Shown here piece after piece: positions 29,358 to 39,084 of a stretch of 54,148 bases of DNA (position 1 is the first letter of the stretch; each line of letters opens with the position of its first letter). Source of the DNA: Methanobrevibacter wolinii SH. GTDB lineage: Archaea > Methanobacteriota > Methanobacteria > Methanobacteriales > Methanobacteriaceae. The position numbers and the translations under genes are program-made. The stretch covers positions 60,700 to 114,847 of the forward strand of contig NZ_KK211376.1 in the NCBI RefSeq assembly GCF_000621965.1, written 5' to 3'. The notes beneath the pieces were generated by a model. That model was given only the letters and a program-made list of their open reading frames with translations, was not told the DNA's origin and made no database searches.

Positions 29358-30692
29358 ATGAAAGTAGTAATTATAGGAGGAGGAGCTGGAGGAATGCCAA
29401 CAGCTTCTAACCTTAGAAAGTTAGATAATGACATTGAAATAACTGTTATCACCCGTGATAACTACATTGCATATTCCCCATGTGCAATACCTTATGTATT
29501 AGGACACACAATTGAATCTTTTGATGATATTGTAATGAAAACACCAGAAGATTATAAAAAAGATGATATTGAAGTTTTAACTAATTGTGAAGTTACTGAT
29601 GCAGATAAAGATAAAAAAGAAATAACTTACACCGATGAAAATGGTGAAGTTAAAACTATGAAATATGATAAACTTGTTCTTGCAACAGGTGGAAATTCAT
29701 TTGTACCACCAATTAAAGGTAATGATCTTGATGGTGTATTTAAAATAAGAAACATCCACGATGGTATTAAAGTTCAAAAATGGGCTGAAAATTGTGAGAA
29801 TGTTGTTGTTACTGGTGCAGGTCTTATTGGAATTGAAATAGCATATGCATTTAAAAAAATGGGATTAAATGTAACATTAAATGAAATGTTACCTCAAATC
29901 GTACCAAAATCTCTTGATAGTGACATGGCAGAAATTGTTACAGAATATTTAAGAAGTGAAGGACTTAACATAGTTTTAGGTAAACCAATTACTGAAATCA
30001 AAGGTGATAAAAAAGTTGAAGCAGTAGTTGTTGATGGTACTGAAGAAGTTCCTACTGAAATGGTTATCCTTGCTACTGGTGTAAGAGCAGAACTTAACAT
30101 TGCTGAAAAACTTGGATGTGAAATTGGAAGATGGGCTATTCAAGTAAATGAAAATATGGAAACCTCAGTTAAAGATGTTTATGCTGTAGGTGACTGTGTA
30201 GAATCATATGATGCAATCTTAAAATCAAACACAATCTCACAACTTGGTACTACTGCAGTACGTCAAGCAAAAACATGTGCAAGAACCATTGCAGGTAAAA
30301 AATCTAAATTTAATCCAGTATTAAACTCAATGGTTACTAAAGTAGGTAAATTAGAATTTGGTGCTGTAGGTTTAACCACAAGTTTTGCACAACAAAACAA
30401 TATTAAAACTGTTTCTGAAAAAATTGAAGCATTTACAAGAGCAAGATATTATCCAAATGCAAAACCTATGGATATTAAAGTTATCTGTGATGCAGATAGT
30501 AAAATCATTGGTTGTCAAATAATTGCTGAAGAACGTGTAGCAGAAAGAATTGATACAATGACCCTTGCTATTACTGAAGGATTAAGTTGTTATGATTTAA
30601 GTAACATGGAATTTGCTTATGCACCTCCAGTATCAATGGTTATTGACCCATTAGTACTTGCTGTAGATGAAGTAAGTAAAAAATTTGATTAA
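29358..30692 (+). CDS. FAD-dependent NADH oxidase / CoA-disulfide-reductase-like enzyme
   Basis: 444 aa. The N-terminal FAD dinucleotide fold begins VVIIGGGAGGM; the redox-active single Cys is at 42 in YSPCAIPYVLGH, as in the CoADR/Nox group; a second dinucleotide fold for NAD(P)H begins VVVTGAGLIGIEIA (about 148-161); VYAVGDCVE is the FAD ribityl motif; a dimerisation domain follows from about 320. Family members reduce CoA disulfide, polysulfide or O2. In an anaerobe it may protect against oxygen or reduce disulfides/polysulfides. A purine-rich AAGGATG lies before the ATG. An oligo-T terminator follows. Confidence 0.85.
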   Translation: MKVVIIGGGAGGMPTASNLRKLDNDIEITVITRDNYIAYSPCAIPYVLGHTIESFDDIVMKTPEDYKKDDIEVLTNCEVTDADKDKKEITYTDENGEVKTMKYDKLVLATGGNSFVPPIKGNDLDGVFKIRNIHDGIKVQKWAENCENVVVTGAGLIGIEIAYAFKKMGLNVTLNEMLPQIVPKSLDSDMAEIVTEYLRSEGLNIVLGKPITEIKGDKKVEAVVVDGTEEVPTEMVILATGVRAELNIAEKLGCEIGRWAIQVNENMETSVKDVYAVGDCVESYDAILKSNTISQLGTTAVRQAKTCARTIAGKKSKFNPVLNSMVTKVGKLEFGAVGLTTSFAQQNNIKTVSEKIEAFTRARYYPNAKPMDIKVICDADSKIIGCQIIAEERVAERIDTMTLAITEGLSCYDLSNMEFAYAPPVSMVIDPLVLAVDEVSKKFD

Positions 30693-31231
30693 ATCCAATT
30701 CTTTACTTTTTCTTTTTTTATTGAATTTTGCTTATTTAAAAGTTCAAAAACTTAATGAAATAAAATACTAATTTTTAAAATATAAAACCAAATAAAAGTA
30801 AATTATAAATTTAAATAAAATACTAATTTTAAAAATTTATAATATAAAATTTAACCAATACTAATTTTAAGATTCAAAAATTGTTTAATAAAAAAAATAT
30901 TTATTAAAAAAACTAATTTTAAAAAAAATAAGTCTATTGATTTTAATATAAAAATTTAAAGTATTTTAATATTTAAAGATTAAATCTAAAAAGGTTTATC
31001 AAAAATATAGACTTTAACACTTAAAAACTAAATCTAAAAAAGTTTAATTAAAAAATTAGAAACCTTAACCCTTAAAAACCAAATATAAAAAAAATAATCA
31101 AAAAATAGAAACTCTAAGATTAAAAAACCAAATCTAAAAAAATAATCAAAAAATAGAGGGATTTTAAATAATTAAAAAATACTTAAAAAAATTAAAAAAA
31201 AAACAATAAAAATAAAGTAAAAATAAGAAAA
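30693..31231. other. Intergenic region with terminator T-tract and degenerate repeats
   Basis: An oligo-T stretch (TTTACTTTTTCTTTTTTTATT, about 30704-30721) just after the oxidoreductase stop is a typical archaeal terminator. From about 30930 to 31150 a degenerate ~60-bp repeat (AAAACCAAATCTAAAAAAATAATC… variants) occurs several times. No gene seen. Confidence 0.5.
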
Positions 31232-31435
31232 TTATAATTTCTTATTAGCCATATAAGCCATATAAATAATAAATAAACCAATAATAAGTAAACCTATTTG
31301 TGGGAATAAAGCAACAACTATTTGAGGAATATAACCAAGAACTACAAGAATCCATAAAACAGAATAAACTACAATAATTATTCCAACAAATATTAAACAT
31401 TTATTTATTTTATATTGTAAATCATAAGGTATCAT
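31232..31435 (-). CDS. Small two-helix membrane protein
   Basis: 67 aa. A short charged N-terminus (MIPYDLQYKINK) is followed by two hydrophobic helices at about 13-35 and 39-61, ending in YMANKKL. It begins 22 bp after the rpiA stop and is probably the last gene of the egsA-UPF0179-rpiA operon. No clear ribosome binding site is visible, so expression is less certain. Function unknown. Confidence 0.55.
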   Translation of the reverse strand: MIPYDLQYKINKCLIFVGIIIVVYSVLWILVVLGYIPQIVVALFPQIGLLIIGLFIIYMAYMANKKL

Positions 31436-31457
31436 AGTATCTTAAGAAAAATAATAA

Positions 31458-32129
31458 TCAAGGTTTTAATTCTTTAACTCCATCTTCAGTACCAAGAAGA
31501 ACTTTATCTACCATTTCAGTGAAAATACCATTTTCAACTACACCTGGAATAGTGTTCAATTCAATTTCTAAATCTACTGGAGATAAAATTTCATCAAATT
31601 TAGCATCAATAATAAAGTTTCCATTATCAGTTATTACAGGACCATCTTTATTAACTGCCATTCTAAGTTTAGGAGATGCACCTAAGTCTTTAAGAGTATT
31701 TGAAACAATAGTTTTTGCTTTAGGAATAACTTCTACAGGAACTGGAAAAGCACCTAATTGATCAACATATTTAGAATCATGTGCAATAATAATAAGTTCA
31801 TCAGCAGAATAATCTACAATTTTTTCCATAGTATGTGCTGCTCCACCACCTTTGATTAAATTTAATTGTGGATCAATTTCATCAGCACCATCAACAGCTA
31901 AATCAATAGAATGTTCATCAAGGGTAGTTAATGGGATATTCCATTCTTGAGCAAGTAATACAGATTGATAAGATGTTGGAATCGCCATAACTTCAATACC
32001 TTCTTCTTTAACTCTCATACCTACTTTATCAATGAAATATTTAGTAGTAGAACCAGTACCAAAACCTAAAATTTGACCATCTTTTACTTCTTCAGCAGCT
32101 TTATAACCTACTTCTTGTTTAAGATTCAT
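31458..32129 (-). CDS. rpiA: Ribose-5-phosphate isomerase A
   Basis: 223 aa. Interconverts ribose 5-phosphate and ribulose 5-phosphate. The phosphate loop [13 protein letters not shown] is near residue 22; DGADEID (catalytic Asp) and [14 protein letters not shown] follow; KIVD and DSKYVDQLG are family blocks. GGTG precedes the ATG. Third gene of a likely operon after egsA and the UPF0179 gene (48-bp gap). Confidence 0.96.
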   Translation of the reverse strand: MNLKQEVGYKAAEEVKDGQILGFGTGSTTKYFIDKVGMRVKEEGIEVMAIPTSYQSVLLAQEWNIPLTTLDEHSIDLAVDGADEIDPQLNLIKGGGAAHTMEKIVDYSADELIIIAHDSKYVDQLGAFPVPVEVIPKAKTIVSNTLKDLGASPKLRMAVNKDGPVITDNGNFIIDAKFDEILSPVDLEIELNTIPGVVENGIFTEMVDKVLLGTEDGVKELKP

Positions 32130-32177
32130 AATTACACCAAAAAATAATATTTAATATAAAATTTAAATTAAGATAAT

Positions 32178-32615
32178 TTATTCAACAAAATTAACATCTA
32201 ATTTATTTAATTTATATCCTTTTTTACATTTTCCTTCAAATTTACCATAATCTTTAATAATAATACATTTATCATTATCTAATAAACCTTCAGGGAAACA
32301 TAAATCATGATATTCACAATATTCATCACATTCAGGAGTATTATACACTATAGTTGATCCTTCATAAACATTTTTAGAATTAAATAAAATGTTAACATCA
32401 GCTCTTTGAACTTCAACAGGAAATACCTCTTTTTCAGCATGTAAAGGACATTTTTGAGAATTATGTCTTACTGATATTATTTCATATAATCTATTTTCTT
32501 CTAAAGAGTCTACACATGATGCTTTATATCTACAATTTTTACAAGCTTCTGCAGGACCATAAAATATAAATTTTGTTCCTTCTTTTGCAAAATCTTTACC
32601 TACTAATGTTATCAT
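32178..32615 (-). CDS. UPF0179 family Cys-rich protein
   Basis: 145 aa archaeal conserved protein of unknown function. It has eight or more cysteines in pairs: ACKNC and ASC near 24-34, KCPLH near 55, ECDEYCEYHDLC near 95-107, DKC and GKC near the end. The pattern suggests a metal- or Fe-S-binding protein. GGAG lies eight bases before the ATG. It starts 11 bp after the egsA stop, so co-transcription and perhaps translational coupling are likely. Confidence 0.85.
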   Translation of the reverse strand: MITLVGKDFAKEGTKFIFYGPAEACKNCRYKASCVDSLEENRLYEIISVRHNSQKCPLHAEKEVFPVEVQRADVNILFNSKNVYEGSTIVYNTPECDEYCEYHDLCFPEGLLDNDKCIIIKDYGKFEGKCKKGYKLNKLDVNFVE

Positions 32616-32626
32616 AAAAATTTCTC

Positions 32627-33670
32627 CTATATTACTCCTGTTTTAATTGCTAATTGATAAGCAGCTTCTCTTGATAAACCTCTATCTCCAAGTATTGTAT
32701 ATCTCTCTGGTCTAATTGTATGAGCCATAGTTAATGCATCAATAATATCTTCTGGATCAATACCAATATCATAACATGTTGTCGGTGCTTTCATACTTTC
32801 AAGAGCATTTTTAATAAATTTCCAATCTCCACCATGAAGATTCATCATCATAATTGTACCAATACCACATTGTTCACCATGTAATGCTGGTTTTTTAGCA
32901 ACCTTATCAAGTGCATGTGAAAATAAATGTTCAGAACCACTTGCAGGCCTACTTGAACCTGCAATACTTATTGCCATACCACTACTAAATAACATCTTAA
33001 CAACAAGTCTAGCACTTAATTCTAAACCTTCTTTAATACTATCTGATGAATCAATAATTAATTTTGCAGTCATTAAAGACAATGCTGCAGCAGATTCTGA
33101 AAAACTTACATTTTGAAGCCTTTTAGCAAGACGCCAATCTTTAACTGCAGTATAATTAGAAACTATATCTGCACAGCCAGATGCTAAAAATCTAAATGGT
33201 GCATTTTTAATAATTTCAGAATCTGCAATTAAAGCCATAGGTGCTTGTGCTTTCTTAGAAACAGAACCCTTTTCATTTTTAATAGAAGCCATTGGTGAAG
33301 CAATACCATCATGAGAAGCAGTAGTTGGTATTGAAATAAAATAAGAATTATTATTTGTAGATGCCATCTTAGCAACATCAATAACTTTTCCACCACCAAC
33401 ACCTAGAACAAATGAATTATCTGTTAATTTATTTTCAACTTGTTTAACTGATTCTTCAGTAGCTCCTTTAACTTGAATAATATCTGGATTAAATCCAGCA
33501 TCTTCTAAACTATCATAAACTAATTTACCAGCAATGTTCAAGGTTTTATAACCTGTAACAACCAAAGGTTCACCAGGAAGCCGTAAATTTTTAGAAATTT
33601 CACCTGTTTCATAAATGACATCAGGTCCAATATGTACTTCTCTAGGCATTTGAATAGTTTTAGAATCCAT
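32627..33670 (-). CDS. egsA: sn-Glycerol-1-phosphate dehydrogenase
   Basis: 347 aa. Reduces dihydroxyacetone phosphate to sn-glycerol 1-phosphate, the backbone of archaeal membrane lipids. The NAD-binding [12 protein letters not shown] is at about 90-101, [14 protein letters not shown] follows, and the metal ligands are Asp in [13 protein letters not shown] and the two His in [11 protein letters not shown] and LHGEQCGIG. Length is typical. GGTGA precedes the ATG. It leads the operon egsA-UPF0179-rpiA-small membrane protein. Confidence 0.96.
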   Translation of the reverse strand: MDSKTIQMPREVHIGPDVIYETGEISKNLRLPGEPLVVTGYKTLNIAGKLVYDSLEDAGFNPDIIQVKGATEESVKQVENKLTDNSFVLGVGGGKVIDVAKMASTNNNSYFISIPTTASHDGIASPMASIKNEKGSVSKKAQAPMALIADSEIIKNAPFRFLASGCADIVSNYTAVKDWRLAKRLQNVSFSESAAALSLMTAKLIIDSSDSIKEGLELSARLVVKMLFSSGMAISIAGSSRPASGSEHLFSHALDKVAKKPALHGEQCGIGTIMMMNLHGGDWKFIKNALESMKAPTTCYDIGIDPEDIIDALTMAHTIRPERYTILGDRGLSREAAYQLAIKTGVI

Positions 33671-33960
33671 TATTTCACCAATATAAAAAGATAATTTAAA
33701 AATTATTATAAAAATAATATTTATTTATATATTTTTTTAATCTTAATAAAATAATTTTTGATTATGATAAAATTTAATATAGAAAAATTTTAAAAAAATG
33801 TTTTTCTATTTTTATATTATAAATACGAACCTAACCAAAAAATTAAAAAACATAATAAATTTTATTAATTAATAATCTTTTTTCTTTGAATTAAGATAAA
33901 ATTATTATTAAAAATAGCTATCTTTTAATTTTTTTAATAAATATCAAAATTATACAATTT

Positions 33961-34175
33961 AAAACCAAAAATAAACTAATATCAAAAAATAATAATTATC
34001 TAAAAAAAGAGAAAAAAACCAAAAATAAACTAATATCAAAAAATAATAATTATCTAAAAAAAGAGAAAAAAACCAAAAATAAACTAATATCAAAAAATAA
34101 TAATTATCTAAAAAAAGAGAAAAAAACCAAAAATAAACTAATATCAAAAAATAATAATTATCTAAAAAAAGAGAA
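33961..34175. repeat. 54-bp tandem repeat, four copies
   Basis: The unit AACCAAAAATAAACTAATAT… repeats with an exact 54-bp period (CC markers at 33965, 34019, 34073, 34127) and essentially no differences. Because 54 is a multiple of three it produces a false repetitive open frame on the minus strand. It lies between egsA's promoter and the 3' end of the nitrogenase-like H gene; the rest of 33671-33960 is AT-rich. Confidence 0.9.
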
Positions 34176-34181
34176 AATAAT

Positions 34182-34220
34182 TAAAAAAAGAATATAAATT
34201 TTAATAATAAAATTATATTC
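34182..34220 (-). terminator. Hairpin plus T7 terminator overlapping the H-gene stop
   Basis: GAATATAA(A)TTTTA pairs with TAAAATTATATTC (34190-34220), a 13-bp stem with one bulge and a short loop. Seven T residues follow on the minus strand. The stop codon of the nitrogenase-like H gene is inside the stem. Confidence 0.7.
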
Positions 34221-35091
34221 CAGAACCTTCTTTTTGAATATTATCACGTTCAATAATATCATTAGCAAGTAATTCATGAATCCAACCTGAAGCCCATTCA
34301 GATAAATCATCACCATAAAATGGTTCAGGTTTAATTTTCTTTTTATTATTTACTACATCTCTTGCTAATTGCCTATATACATCAGCTTGAGCTGAATCAG
34401 GAGCTCCTTCAATTGTTGTTACACCATCAAGTTCACAACGAGTTACTGTAGAAGATCTTGGTACAAAATCAATTACACTAGATTTTGTTTTTTCACTAAA
34501 ATCATTTATCATTCTTTTTTGTGTTTCATTTTTAATAGAATTACCAATAATTCCACCAAGTAATGCTCCACCTTTATTAGAATATTTAAGAATTCCTTTA
34601 AATAAATTGTTAACTGCATATATAGCCATATAATCAGAAGAAGTTACAGTATACACTTGTTCTGCTACTCCTTTACGAATAGGCATTGCAAAACCACCAC
34701 ATACAACATCTCCAAGTACATCATAAATAATAATATCAGGATCATAATCTTCAATGATTCCATTATTATCTAATAATTCAATAGCTGCAATAATACCTCT
34801 ACCAGCACATCCTACACCCGGTTCTGGCCCTCCTGCTTCAACACAATAAATACCATTGTAACCTTCATAAACAATATCATCAAAATTATTCTTTCTTTGT
34901 CTAATTGTATCTAAAACTGTTGGTATTGTTTTACCATTTCTTAATGTAGTAGTAGAATCATTTTTAGGATCACAACCTACTTGCATTACACTATAACCTA
35001 AATCAGATAATGCTGCTGATAAATTTGATGTTGTCGTTGACTTTCCAATTCCTCCTTTTCCATAAATCGCTATTTGTTTCTTTACACCCAT
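34213..35091 (-). CDS. Nitrogenase-reductase-like Fe protein (NifH/MarH family)
   Basis: 292 aa P-loop ATPase that should deliver electrons from a subunit-bridging [4Fe-4S] cluster to the D/K component. Walker A is GKGGIGKST at 11-19; the switch segment CDPKNDST is at 40-47 (NifH usually has CDPKAD); the cluster ligands are Cys95 (GVGCAGRG, with the Arg that is ADP-ribosylated in some NifH) and Cys131 ([11 protein letters not shown]). It lies 270 bp downstream of the K gene, with its own TATA box and a separate dyad, so it may also be transcribed alone. CfbC of F430 synthesis is a paralogous alternative, but the adjacent D and K genes argue for a three-component reductase. Confidence 0.9.
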   Translation of the reverse strand: MGVKKQIAIYGKGGIGKSTTTSNLSAALSDLGYSVMQVGCDPKNDSTTTLRNGKTIPTVLDTIRQRKNNFDDIVYEGYNGIYCVEAGGPEPGVGCAGRGIIAAIELLDNNGIIEDYDPDIIIYDVLGDVVCGGFAMPIRKGVAEQVYTVTSSDYMAIYAVNNLFKGILKYSNKGGALLGGIIGNSIKNETQKRMINDFSEKTKSSVIDFVPRSSTVTRCELDGVTTIEGAPDSAQADVYRQLARDVVNNKKKIKPEPFYGDDLSEWASGWIHELLANDIIERDNIQKEGSGI

Positions 35092-35152
35092 ATTATCTAA
35101 AACTCCAATAATTTCTTTTTCAAATTAAAATGTTATATAATTATTTTAAATT

Positions 35153-35187
35153 AATATAAAAAGTTTAAACTGTATACAATACAATTT
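35153..35187 (-). promoter_or_regulatory. Internal promoter and dyad of the nitrogenase-like H gene
   Basis: On the minus strand an inverted repeat TGTAT-N3-ATACA with matching AAA/TTT flanks (35167-35187) lies directly before a TATA-like TTTTTATATT (about 35153-35162), which is about 60-70 bp before the H start codon. The dyad differs from the ATAAC-N4-GTTAT operator of the D gene. Confidence 0.45.
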
Positions 35188-35361
35188 AACCCATAATCTT
35201 ATGTTTTGTTTAATTAAATAATTTAAAAGTAGAATTATTTACTTAAAATCTATAAAGTAAATATTCTATTTAAATTCAATTAATTTATATACTAATCCTC
35301 AAGGTAATACTAAAAATCATAAATCTAATTTAAGATATCTTTATATCACCATTAAATCCAT

Positions 35362-36744
35362 TTACAATGGACCAACAAATGTAGATACTAAATCTTCAAA
35401 TAAAGTTAATCCACCATAATAACCAGAATAATGATTTACAAGAACAGAATTACCATATATTGGGAATGAAGCATTTATATGACATGCCCCAAATTCTTCA
35501 AGTGAAGTAGGTTCTTCAAGAGAACTTGAAAGTAAAAATGAAAATGGTCTGTCTTTAAGATTATTCCTAATTTTATATGTATCTGCTTCAAATACAATAT
35601 CTGGTTTTACAGTAGATTCTAAAGTATTGTTTATTTCATCTACAATTTTCTGTCTAACCTCTTTAGGTGGATTATCTGTTATTTGTACAATATCTGGAAG
35701 GTATCCTACCTCATTTGTTAAAAATTTAGTATAGCCTACTGCATAGGAACTATCAGCAGCTACTGCAAAATATTGATTTGGACGACATAAAATAATAGCA
35801 TCTCCAGGATACTCAAATAATTGATAATACCATTCTTCTTTCTCTTTAATGTATTCTTCAACTTTATCAATATCTAAATCAAGTTGTTCTGCTACACGAT
35901 ATATAAATGAAGAAGTTTGTTTTGATCCAATAGGTATACCAGGGAAAGTAATAAATGGAGTTCCAAATTTATCATGCAATTTTTCTGCAGCTCTTACTCC
36001 AATCCATGGATTAAGAACAATATTAAGTTCAGCACTTGGAACATTTTTAAGATTAGTTAAACCATCACCTTCACCAAAGATAATATTTGCTTTAACACCA
36101 ATTTCTTTAAAGATTTTTTTAATTTCATAAAGATCTCCTTTCCAAAAAACATTATTATAAGGAACTACTCCTAAGATATTTACAGTTCCTTTTTCTATTT
36201 CTTTTTCTTCAAGAATATCACTCTCATCAATTAAAGAATCCCAAAACAAATTATAACCTTCATAAGAATTTGCTTTAAATCCAGGAGCATTTACATGAAT
36301 AATTGGATATTGATATTTATAATTATCAACAACACTATCAACATCATCACCAATTAATGAAGGAACACAACCAGAGATTACAACATAAAAGTTTGAATTA
36401 GATACTTTAATTGTAGAATCAATAATATTATCTAATTTTTCTTCTCCACCTAAAATTACATGTTCTTCTACAAGACAAGAACAAGGAGTAGCAGTACCTC
36501 CTTTATTTGCACCACAAGCTTCTCCTCCAGCATATAATGTTCCAAATAAGTGTCCAACACCACAACCTGCACCAGAATGTAAAATAGGTACTGCATTATT
36601 AAGTCCAAGAACTGTTCCATATACTCCAGATAATGCACAACCATATCTTGGTGCTTCTACAGAATCACGTTCAAAACTATCTATATTAGATTTTGCATGA
36701 TATTTTTCTGAAATTGTTAAATTATCTTCTGCGTTTTCTACCAT
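35362..36744 (-). CDS. Nitrogenase-like component 1, beta-type subunit (NifK/MarK family)
   Basis: 460 aa. The three P-cluster cysteines of NifK are matched by Cys36 (RYGCALSGVYG), Cys61 (HSGAGCGVGH) and Cys126 (VISGCVPSLIGDDV). VEEHVILGGEEKL near 92-104 is the usual NifK-type segment. Three Rossmann-like domains are implied by later blocks (NIVLNPWIGVRAAEKL, RPNQYFAVAADSSYAVG). It is somewhat shorter than true NifK. It starts 12 bp after the D stop, with a perfect GGAGGTGAT ribosome binding site inside the end of D, so the two are coupled. Substrate unknown; see the D subunit. Confidence 0.88.
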   Translation of the reverse strand: MVENAEDNLTISEKYHAKSNIDSFERDSVEAPRYGCALSGVYGTVLGLNNAVPILHSGAGCGVGHLFGTLYAGGEACGANKGGTATPCSCLVEEHVILGGEEKLDNIIDSTIKVSNSNFYVVISGCVPSLIGDDVDSVVDNYKYQYPIIHVNAPGFKANSYEGYNLFWDSLIDESDILEEKEIEKGTVNILGVVPYNNVFWKGDLYEIKKIFKEIGVKANIIFGEGDGLTNLKNVPSAELNIVLNPWIGVRAAEKLHDKFGTPFITFPGIPIGSKQTSSFIYRVAEQLDLDIDKVEEYIKEKEEWYYQLFEYPGDAIILCRPNQYFAVAADSSYAVGYTKFLTNEVGYLPDIVQITDNPPKEVRQKIVDEINNTLESTVKPDIVFEADTYKIRNNLKDRPFSFLLSSSLEEPTSLEEFGACHINASFPIYGNSVLVNHYSGYYGGLTLFEDLVSTFVGPL

Positions 36745-36756
36745 TTTATCACCTCC

Positions 36757-38427
36757 TCATTTTGAATTTTGCTCAATTTGATTATCATCAATATCTTCAA
36801 CAAAATACAATGGATTATCTTGTTCATACCACCAATCTTTATAAGCTGGTTTAGATTTTTCAGATAATGTTTTTTGATAAGATTTATTTTGGAATGCTTT
36901 TAATAAAAACTCACCAAATGCTACAGCACCAGAATATGCAGTTTGTGCACTTGCTGGATCTGGATCTCCTCTTAAAGAATGGATTCTTGTAACTTGAGTA
37001 TCTCTTTTCCAACTTCCACCTTGGAATGGACAAGTTAAGGTTAAATCTGGTTTTAAATTAGATGTTACATTAGCTTGTTCTGCAGCTTGGAAAGTATTTA
37101 CCATAATATTAAAATCACCAGTTCTTTCAATAATATCTGCTAACTCATCAATTAATAATTCATCAAAATCTTGACTCATTGCTGCAGGTGCTTGAAGACC
37201 TAATTCATCAAAATAAGGCATTTGTGAAACAAGCCTTCCTTGACCTAAAGCACCTAAAACTCTTACTTTTTCTCCAGTTTTACGTTCACGAGCAATATCT
37301 AAAAATTTATTTCTAATATTGTTTAATTTAGGTTCCCATTTAGCATGTTCTTCTTTAATTAATTCTTCAACTTCTTTTTCTTTACCTGTATATTTAGCTA
37401 TATTTCTTAACCATTCATCAGTATTAGCAAATCCTGTTGGTGTAGGATATAAGAAATATGGAACACCAAATTTTTGTTCTAAACCTCTAGATAAATAATC
37501 TGTAAATGTTGGACAAATCGGTGCAGTAACTGCAGCTTCTGATAATTTCTCAAATTGTTCTACTGTTGCAAATTCTGGAATAAAATTAACTCTAAGACCT
37601 AATTTACCAAGTAATCTTTTAATTTCTAATCTATCCTGCCAAGTATAAGATAACATACTTGCAACATTTACCAAATCTTTTTGTTTTTTCTCAGGTTCTT
37701 TTACTAAGTATTTTAATACTGCATGCCAAAATGCATCATAACCTGTTTGTACAAGTCTACTTCTTACACCTTCACAATGAACAGGTACAATAGTAGCATC
37801 TACTTCAGGTTGAACTTCTTCAACAGTTCCTTCAATATCTTCACCAATAATTCCAGTAGTACAAGAAGTAAGTATAAATATAGCTTTAGGATTGTATCTT
37901 TCCTGTGCTTCTAAGATTGTTTTTCTTAATTTTTCACCAGCACCATATACTACATCATCTTGTTGGAGATTAGTAGTCATCCAATTTAATTTATAATGAG
38001 CAGGTCTTCCAAGTTCCTCAGGAACTCCTCTAAATAGCTCTCTATAACCAAGTGCAGATGAAGAACAACCAACAGGTGCATTAAATATAACAACTGCATC
38101 ACGTATAGTACTTACTCTTACTGCAAGATAAAAGTTTAAAACACAACCACCAGATTGTTGGAATTTCCTTTCTTTAATATGGACATTTTCATTAATTGCA
38201 TCATCTAACAATTTTGATGCTTTACCATAATAAATATTCGTCCCATGAGCTCTTTGTTCCCTATTGGGACTCGTTATCTTATCAAGCGTTATATCTTGTA
38301 CAGGTGGCTTATGATCAATATCAATACCTAAAATTTCTTTAATTTTTCGTCTTTTACATGGACTTAATTTATAATTTCCTTGATTACATTGCATATTACT
38401 ATGATTAAAATGATTTTCTTGACTCAT
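36757..38427 (-). CDS. Nitrogenase-like component 1, alpha-type subunit (NifD/MarD family)
   Basis: 556 aa, longer than NifD. P-cluster cysteines align at Cys95 (SGGCVLNF), Cys121 (APVGCSS) and Cys189 (TSCTTGIIGEDI). The cofactor-binding Cys of NifD is matched by Cys305 (APICPTFTDYLSRGLEQKFGV) and the cofactor His by His483 (TRIHSLRG), so a FeMoco-like cluster can be held. NifD's Gln191 is matched by Gln227, but the His at 195, needed for N2 reduction, aligns with Tyr230. These alignments were made by eye. First gene of the D-K-(H) operon; GGAG precedes the ATG. Its upstream region carries the operator also found at cysK. The likely role is reductive C-S cleavage or another non-N2 reduction; true N2 fixation is less likely. 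nifEN/nifB are not in the window. Confidence 0.88.
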   Translation of the reverse strand: MSQENHFNHSNMQCNQGNYKLSPCKRRKIKEILGIDIDHKPPVQDITLDKITSPNREQRAHGTNIYYGKASKLLDDAINENVHIKERKFQQSGGCVLNFYLAVRVSTIRDAVVIFNAPVGCSSSALGYRELFRGVPEELGRPAHYKLNWMTTNLQQDDVVYGAGEKLRKTILEAQERYNPKAIFILTSCTTGIIGEDIEGTVEEVQPEVDATIVPVHCEGVRSRLVQTGYDAFWHAVLKYLVKEPEKKQKDLVNVASMLSYTWQDRLEIKRLLGKLGLRVNFIPEFATVEQFEKLSEAAVTAPICPTFTDYLSRGLEQKFGVPYFLYPTPTGFANTDEWLRNIAKYTGKEKEVEELIKEEHAKWEPKLNNIRNKFLDIARERKTGEKVRVLGALGQGRLVSQMPYFDELGLQAPAAMSQDFDELLIDELADIIERTGDFNIMVNTFQAAEQANVTSNLKPDLTLTCPFQGGSWKRDTQVTRIHSLRGDPDPASAQTAYSGAVAFGEFLLKAFQNKSYQKTLSEKSKPAYKDWWYEQDNPLYFVEDIDDNQIEQNSK

Positions 38428-38552
38428 ATTATCTCTCCATAGTTAATTAAAATTTTAATAGTTATTTTGAATCCCTTTTTAATATAATACCTAATACACT
38501 GAATTTATCTGTATTAGGCTAAAATTTAATTTTAAATTTTAAAAAAAAAACT

Positions 38553-38791
38553 ATAACTACTGTTATAAAATATTTTAAAAAATTTTATTAAATTTACATA
38601 ACAATATTATAGAAATTTAACTTTCTAAGACATTAAAAAAATTATAATAACAATTGTTATAAAAAATATTTAAAAAAAATTAGATAGATAAAGAATCTAA
38701 AAAATTTTAATAAAAAATTTATAACAATCGTGATATAACAATTGTTATGATATTAAATTATTGCTAATTTATAATATATAAATATTGTTAT
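38553..38791. promoter_or_regulatory. Operator cluster upstream of the nitrogenase-like operon
   Basis: Five matches to ATAAC-N4-GTTAT in 240 bp, 125-365 bp before the D start codon: ATAACTACTGTTAT (38553), perfect ATAACAATTGTTAT (38647), ATAACAATCGTGAT (38721) directly abutting a perfect ATAACAATTGTTAT (38735), and ATAAATATTGTTAT (38778). The back-to-back pair gives sites on a 14-bp step. No GGAA-N6-TTCC (NrpR) site was seen. Confidence 0.7.
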
Positions 38792-38978
38792 TACAAAATG
38801 TAAGAAAAAGATTTATTTTATAACAAACGAACAAAAAAATGATTAAAAAATTAACAAATAATTAAATAATATAAATATTAATTAAAAAATTTTTAAAAAT
38901 AAATTATCATAGATATTTTTCTTATTAATTTTTTAATTTATAAAAAAAGCTTAAAGATAAGAAATAAGTAAAAAATAA

Positions 38979-39079
38979 AAAAATAAAAACTAAATAAACA
39001 AAAAAAACAATAAAAAATGAAAATAAAAAAAAGATAAAAACTAAATAAACAAAAAAAACAATAAAAAATGAAAATAAAA
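38979..39079. repeat. 51-bp tandem duplication
   Basis: A unit around AAAAACTAAATAAACAAAAA repeats twice with a 51-bp period (markers at 38989 and 39040), just downstream of the nitroreductase gene. Confidence 0.75.
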
Positions 39080-39084
39080 ATTAA

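Noticed and set aside
33959-34147. A repetitive open frame on the minus strand (18-residue repeats)
   Set aside because: It is produced by the 54-bp tandem repeat, whose length is a multiple of three; composition is Phe/Leu/Tyr filler and there is no ribosome binding site.
33961-34175. Possible CRISPR array (regular 54-bp repeats)
   Set aside because: The whole unit repeats with no unique spacers, and no cas genes are present; the same holds for the 58-bp repeat near 13643.
34213-35091. Assigning the H gene to CfbC (F430 synthesis)
   Set aside because: CfbC works with CfbD alone; here adjacent D and K genes with P-cluster and cofactor ligands form a three-component set. A dual role is not excluded.
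34213-38427. Calling the operon nifDKH for nitrogen fixation
   Set aside because: NifD His195 appears replaced, no nifE, nifN or glnB-like genes are adjacent, no NrpR-type operator is seen, and the promoter shares its operator with cysteine genes.
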